This document shows positions 4,328-5,738 of a stretch of 5,738 nt of DNA, one piece after another. The notes beneath the pieces are model-generated. The model was not told where the DNA came from. It worked only from the letters and a program-made list of their open reading frames with translations, and did not search any database. The position numbers and the translations under genes are program-made. Positions within the stretch are counted from its first letter, which is position 1, and each line of letters starts with the position of its first letter. The stretch is from CAYNYM01 sp049366815 (GTDB lineage Bacteria; Desulfobacterota; DSM-4660; Desulfatiglandales; HGW-15), in assembly GCA_049366815.1 (NCBI GenBank), contig JBMNCO010000253.1:1-5738 (forward strand), in the 5' to 3' direction.

Positions 4328-5738
4328 ATTCCTGGATCTGGGCCTTTTGCAGCCGCCCGCTGTAATCGATGAATACGGTCTTGATCTCGGTGAATTCCTC
4401 AATGGCCGCGCTGCCGGCCTCTCGGGTACCGATACCCGTGCTCTTGACACCGCCGAAGGGAAGATGGACCTCCGCGCCAATGGTCGGGGCGTTGATATAG
4501 ACGATACCGGCTTCGAGCTCATCGATGGCGCGGTGAGCCGTTCGAATATCGCGGGTATAGATGGAAGAAGACAAGCCGTATTCCACGTCGTTGGCCACGT
4601 GTATCGCCTCTCCATAATCCTGGACCTTGATGACCGCCAGGACCGGTCCGAAGATCTCCTCCTTCGTGATACGCATCCCGTGCCGGGCCTCGAAAATAGT
4701 GGGGGCGATGAAGAATCCCTTGTCAAAGCGGGGGCCGGTCATCTTTTGTCCTCCCGTAATGAGGTGGGCGCCCTCCTTTTTCCCGACTTCGATGTAGTTC
4801 AAAATCTTTTTTTCCTGATCCTCCCCACAGACCGGTCCCACGTCCACGGCAGGATCCACCGGATCACCGACCTTCAGGTCTCGGGTTCGGGAGACCAGGC
4901 GTTCCATCGTCTCCTCATAGATCGCTCCATGAAGGATCAATCGGCTGGTCGCAGTGCAGCGCTGACCCGCCGTGCCGAAGGCGCCGAACAAGGCCCCTTC
5001 AACGGCCAGGGGAATATCCGCATCATCCATGACGATCTGGGGATTTTTCCCGCCCAGTTCGAGGCCTACCCGCTTCAGCCCGGTCGACGCCCGCGTGTAG
5101 ACGTCTTGACCGGAAGACACGCTCCCGGTAAAGGATACGGCCCTGATTCCGGGGTGCTCGACAATCGCCCTGCCCACCTCTTCCGCAGGACCTGTGACCA
5201 TGTTCAGGACACCCGGAGGGAGTCCCGCCTCCTCGAGGATACGGACGAACGTGGCGGCGCACAGGGGGGTCAGAGTAGCAGGCTTATACACAACGGTATT
5301 TCCGGCGACAAGGGCCGGACCCAGTTTCCAGCAGGGTACGGCAAAGGGAAAATTCCAGGGCGTGATCAGACCCACGACTCCGATGGGCCGCCTGACAGTC
5401 ATGCAGAACTTGTCCCTCAGTTCGGAGGGGGTGGTCTCTCCGGCCATCCTCCTTCCTTCTCCGGCAATGTATTCGAGAAAATCCACGGCCTCCTGGACAT
5501 CCCCCTTTCCCTCAGAAATGACCTTGCCCATTTCCCGACTCGCCAGCTCACCCAGTTCATCCTTTCGATTCCGCATGATCCAGGCCGCTTTCAATAAGAT
5601 TTCCCCGCGCTTTGGCGCTGGAAATCCTCTCCAGATGGTTTGTGCATCGGACGCAGCCTCTATCGCCCGTTCCACGTCTTTCACGGTGCCTTCAGGGAAG
5701 GTTGCGAGGATCTCGCCCGTTGCCGGATTGATGGACTC
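4326..5738 (-). CDS. NAD(P)-dependent aldehyde dehydrogenase, semialdehyde type (N-terminus outside window)
   Basis: The enzyme oxidises an aldehyde to the carboxylic acid with NAD+ or NADP+ in the cytoplasm. The frame is open to the right edge, where it reads ESINPATGEILATFPEG, so only about 15-25 N-terminal residues are missing; 470 residues are visible. Aldehyde dehydrogenase superfamily motifs, numbered from the first visible residue: PWNFP with the oxyanion Asn129, YKPA with Lys152 for cofactor binding, LELGGKNP with general base Glu227, GQRCTA with nucleophile Cys261, and EEIFGPV with Glu361. The C-terminal 'INAPTIGAEVHLPFGGVK' followed by 'TREAG' and 'DYSG' resembles the group containing alpha-ketoglutaric semialdehyde (YcbD-like) and related semialdehyde dehydrogenases, but I cannot fix the substrate. 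Because it precedes a glutaryl-CoA-dehydrogenase-like gene, glutarate semialdehyde (from 5-aminovalerate or lysine) is a reasonable guess. An internal GTG at 5684 is not the real start, since conserved residues lie upstream of it. Confidence 0.9.
   Translation of the reverse strand, partial: ESINPATGEILATFPEGTVKDVERAIEAASDAQTIWRGFPAPKRGEILLKAAWIMRNRKDELGELASREMGKVISEGKGDVQEAVDFLEYIAGEGRRMAGETTPSELRDKFCMTVRRPIGVVGLITPWNFPFAVPCWKLGPALVAGNTVVYKPATLTPLCAATFVRILEEAGLPPGVLNMVTGPAEEVGRAIVEHPGIRAVSFTGSVSSGQDVYTRASTGLKRVGLELGGKNPQIVMDDADIPLAVEGALFGAFGTAGQRCTATSRLILHGAIYEETMERLVSRTRDLKVGDPVDPAVDVGPVCGEDQEKKILNYIEVGKKEGAHLITGGQKMTGPRFDKGFFIAPTIFEARHGMRITKEEIFGPVLAVIKVQDYGEAIHVANDVEYGLSSSIYTRDIRTAHRAIDELEAGIVYINAPTIGAEVHLPFGGVKSTGIGTREAGSAAIEEFTEIKTVFIDYSGRLQKAQIQE

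Noticed and set aside
3699..5597. A 632-codon open frame on the + strand
   Set aside because: It lies wholly opposite the acyl-CoA dehydrogenase and aldehyde dehydrogenase genes, whose catalytic motifs are intact. Its product is rich in His, Asp, Gly and Arg with no recognisable domain, as expected for an antisense shadow in GC-rich DNA.

Overview
The window reads like a piece of chromosome from a moderately GC-rich, Gram-negative anaerobe. Three things point to a Desulfobacterota-type (deltaproteobacterial) sulfate reducer or syntroph. There is an in-frame UGA that is best read as selenocysteine, a glutaryl-CoA-dehydrogenase-like enzyme next to an aldehyde dehydrogenase, and two exported proteins with Gram-negative signal peptides. 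The lineage is an inference; no rRNA or other marker gene is present.

Left part, + strand. Bases 1-75 are the last codons of an RND-type efflux transporter. After a 221-bp gap with a plausible sigma70 promoter comes the most interesting gene (297-1163). It encodes a periplasmic DsbA/thioredoxin-fold oxidoreductase whose active site reads FSDFE-UGA-PYC. The frame continues after the UGA into a complete DsbA-like domain (GTP cis-proline motif, 'VFKNFPL' motif). A perfect 7-bp hairpin with an AGGU loop lies 34 nt after the UGA, where a bacterial SECIS element is expected. Simple ORF calling would split this gene into two pieces or truncate it. I annotate one 288-residue selenoprotein with Sec138 and Cys141 as the redox pair.

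Middle part. Convergent to the selenoprotein, on the - strand (1392-2156), is an unrecognised exported protein. It has a TTG start, a long Pro/Ser/Glu-rich linker and a C-terminal domain with five cysteines. A 407-bp divergent intergenic region follows, then a + strand DUF1579-family protein (2564-3076).

Right part, - strand. An aldehyde dehydrogenase (N-terminus beyond the right edge) and a glutaryl-CoA-dehydrogenase-like acyl-CoA dehydrogenase form a tight two-gene unit with a 12-bp gap. The ribosome-binding site of the second gene overlaps the stop of the first. The pair could oxidise a semialdehyde to its acid and, after CoA activation by an enzyme not seen here, dehydrogenate the dicarboxylyl-CoA; glutarate semialdehyde to glutaryl-CoA oxidation is the obvious model. 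The acyl-CoA dehydrogenase keeps the catalytic Glu and the carboxylate-binding Arg. It has Leu in place of the Tyr that precedes the catalytic Glu in decarboxylating enzymes, which raises the possibility of a non-decarboxylating (glutaconyl-CoA-forming) type.

No tRNA, rRNA, CRISPR array, insertion sequence, or selenocysteine-machinery gene (selA, selB, selC, selD) was seen in the window.
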